Shown here piece after piece: positions 62,390 to 64,000 of a DNA stretch of 64,000 nucleotides. This DNA comes from Quillaja saponaria. Its lineage: Eukaryota; Streptophyta; Magnoliopsida; Fabales; Quillajaceae. Below the pieces are notes generated by a model, which was not told the DNA's origin, did not search any database, and worked only from the letters and a program-made list of their open reading frames with translations. The stretch's first letter is position 1, and each line of letters opens with the position of its first letter. Location of the stretch: NCBI GenBank assembly GCA_029379385.1, contig CM055611.1:11788062-11852061 (forward strand). The letters run 5' to 3'. The translations under genes and the position numbers were made by a program.

Positions 62390-62719
62390 ACTCAACATAT
62401 TCTACCCTAATACATCACAAGCACACTTAAGGGTAGAGTAATAAATTAGTACTTTCAAGAACTTGATGATGTTGCTGGCTCCAAAAACTCGATAAGCAAT
62501 GGTAAACTTGGCAAGTTAAGTAGGAGGGAAATATGGTGCTAAAACGCATTTGTTGGCATATCTCTTCCTTAAAATATTGCATGCAGCACAAGGACTAATA
62601 ATTAATTGAGGTTGTAAAGTTGGAAGAGGAGGAGGAGGAGGAGGAGAAGAAGATGGAGACTGAGAAAATGGGGTTGATGGAGTAATAATAGTGTTGGTGT
62701 TTGAATTATTGTTCTCCAT

Positions 62720-63727
62720 CGTGATTTCTATAATTTGTGTGTACAAGATAGAAAGAGAGAGAGAAGAAAAAAAAAGAATGAGTCTATGAGTTTGCAGTGG
62801 GGTTTGGAGGAAAAAGCATGTAGGCTATAACTATAAAAGGGATTTAGAAGGAAGGAAAGAGTGACAACACAAGGACAAAATCATGTCATTGTTGAAATTT
62901 GTAATCTAAAGTTGGCTAATTGTTTTCCATTTTTATTTTAAAAGTCTATTAGGTTTTATAGGCTGGGATGCTTTTCTGGCCTATTATTTGAAAACTCTTC
63001 TACTTTGAAAACTTGGTTTTCTAATAGATCATATTGCTATTCTTAATTATTTTTTATTTTTACCATAACTTGATGTTTTATATTTTTTATAGTTTTACTG
63101 ACCCTAATTAATTCTTTTTTTTTTTTTTATATTCATTATGCAAATGGAGGATATCAAAAGATATTGAAAATAAATTTATCACATTTCGTTTTGATCAAAC
63201 AGTAATCCATTCTAAAACATAATAAAGTTGTTGAAAAAATTTAGAGTCAAATTTGTAAGGACATGAAATAAAGTAATGGTTGAATTAATATATTTTCCAG
63301 TAATGTCAAATTAGACAACTTTTTAAAAAAGCAGAAAAAACTTATATACAAATCTTCCAAAATGTAACTACAAATATTAAAAATGATTATCTTACAAATC
63401 TATGGAAGACAATGCTTATTGGTCTTATAAAATTACATATAGCTATATAAGTTGGTTGGGCTCCATAAAGATTTGTTTCATCTATAAAATCTTTTAAAGA
63501 TGTGGATTTAAATTTAACAATTATATTATATTATTATATGGGTATTACGTGTAAATATATATATATATATATATCTCACTTCCTAATATTTGCTCTCTAT
63601 TTAGCATTTCTCTTACATAGTTTCTCTTGTTTTTGTTTTAGTTTTCTTCTCTTATATTCTTAATTTGTTTTATTTTTTCACAAAAATTTATTGGAATCAC
63701 AACAAGAGCAGAAATTTACTTCAAATA
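62720..63727. other. Region between the head-to-head LBD and WOX remnants
   Basis: 62747-62775 is GA-rich (GAAAGAGAGAGAGAAG), like a leader of the LBD copy. 63553-63575 is a TA microsatellite. The pyrimidine-rich stretch 63600-63680 resembles sequence before the other WOX remnant (about 45640-45670). Confidence 0.4.
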
Positions 63728-63731
63728 ATGA

Positions 63732-64000
63732 CAGAAAAGTATCAATGAAGATGAAGTTACATGGAGTTATCCTTGTAGAAGATGGATGCCAACATCAGAG
63801 CAATTATCAAAGTTAAAGAATCTATTTGACATTGGGTTAACTTCTCCAAATAGCAATCAACTTCAGCTGATATATACTTTGTTGTGTCCTTATGATAAGG
63901 TTGAGACAAAAAATATTTCTATTTGGTTTCAAAACCAAAGGAGTCAAGAGAAGAGAAAAGAAATGCACAATCTAGGTAATGTTCCTCTCAAAGTGCATTA
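63732..64000 (+). pseudogene. Second WOX homeodomain exon, running off the window (probably defective)
   Basis: The frame 63732-64000 is open and encodes CRRWMPTSEQLSKLKNLFDI, GLTSPNSNQLQLIYTLLCPY, then DKVETKNISIWFQNQRSQEK. These match the WOX homeodomain: RW-PT-EQ start of helix 1, the longer WOX loop, and helix 3 with the WFQN core kept. It is less decayed than the copy at 45745 and clearly its paralogue. In-frame TGA (63729-63731) lies just upstream. The first in-frame ATG is inside the homeodomain. An out-of-frame ATG at 63728 would read through only if one base were absent. So either an upstream exon supplies the start or a 1-bp insertion broke it. The WUS box, if present, lies beyond the window. 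Pseudogene status is likely, not proven. Confidence 0.72.

Larger units (their letters stand above)
59605..62719 (-). pseudogene. LOB-domain (LBD1/LBD11-type) transcription factor pseudogene, two exons
   Basis: Exon 1 (62719-62453) reads MENNNSN, a Ser/Pro-rich linker, then the LOB zinc-finger-like motif CAACNILRKRYANKC. This should be C-x2-C-x6-C-x3-C, but the third Cys is Tyr. It continues VLAPYFPPT, a stop (TAA), then LAKFTIAYRVFGASNIIKFL, the Gly-Ala-Ser block. The donor GTACTA is at 62452. Exon 2 (59987-59605) reads a stop (TAA for GAA), LPESQRADAVKSMVYETCAR, TRDPVYGYADAIC, a one-base deletion, then the leucine-zipper-like LQKQVNELQVQLAKAKAEAI, QANLVALIYKEMTQ, another TAA, and a tail to GYEQE. 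The exon 2 acceptor is CAA instead of CAG. LBD proteins are plant DNA-binding regulators of organ boundaries and vascular growth. With six lesions this copy is dead. The intron (2465 bp) holds an LTR fragment at 60220-62389. Confidence 0.93.

Noticed and set aside
1..64000. CRISPR arrays, bacterial operons, tRNA and rRNA genes
   Set aside because: No array of short spaced repeats, no ribosome-binding-site-led operons and no cloverleaf or rRNA sequence were seen; the window is a plant nuclear genome.

Overview
The window is nuclear DNA of a eudicot plant. It is AT-rich, with long intergenic stretches, TA microsatellites, introns with GT/AG borders, plant-only gene families (UGT, LBD, WOX, F-box) and abundant Ty3/Gypsy sequence. 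The species cannot be fixed from sequence alone. Everything was read by eye; no search was run.

Only two genes look intact. One is a two-exon UGT76-type UDP-glycosyltransferase on the minus strand (20647-18507, 452 aa after splicing). The other is a small secreted peptide of 90 aa (26317-26045, minus) whose eight cysteines have mirror-symmetric spacing (3-6-3-12-3-6-3). I recognise no family for the peptide and rate it the best novelty candidate.

The rest is gene remnants and mobile DNA. 1-2.7 kb: two nested pieces of a long-LTR family. 4.6-5.6 kb: decayed F-box gene. 7.2-15.6 kb: scattered and tandem copies of a ~0.7 kb repeat around a 3.2 kb solo LTR (8099-11323, target duplication TTGTC). 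15.9-17.3 kb: short direct repeats. 22-23 kb: tandem repeat and a terminal-inverted-repeat element. 29.0-33.4 kb: RNase H fragment, then a complete-boundary non-autonomous LTR element (29618-33374, CTCAC duplication) with tRNA-Asp-type primer site, polypurine tract and two tandem arrays but no gag-pol. 39.7-40.5 kb: a Helitron-like 3' terminus beside an exon fragment of the cell-cycle gene APC2. 41.3-45 kb: another long LTR.

45.7-54.3 kb: a WUSCHEL-type homeobox (WOX) pseudogene split by an LTR retrotransposon (46259-54186, AATGG duplication) that landed three codons before the WUS box. 54.8-58.9 kb: a 4.07 kb solo LTR (ATATT duplication). 59.6-62.7 kb: a two-exon LBD1/LBD11-type pseudogene with an LTR fragment in its intron. 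63.7 kb to the end: a second WOX homeodomain running off the window. The two WOX loci and the LBD locus therefore form a graveyard of developmental transcription-factor copies dismantled by one long-LTR Gypsy family (probably Tekay/Del).
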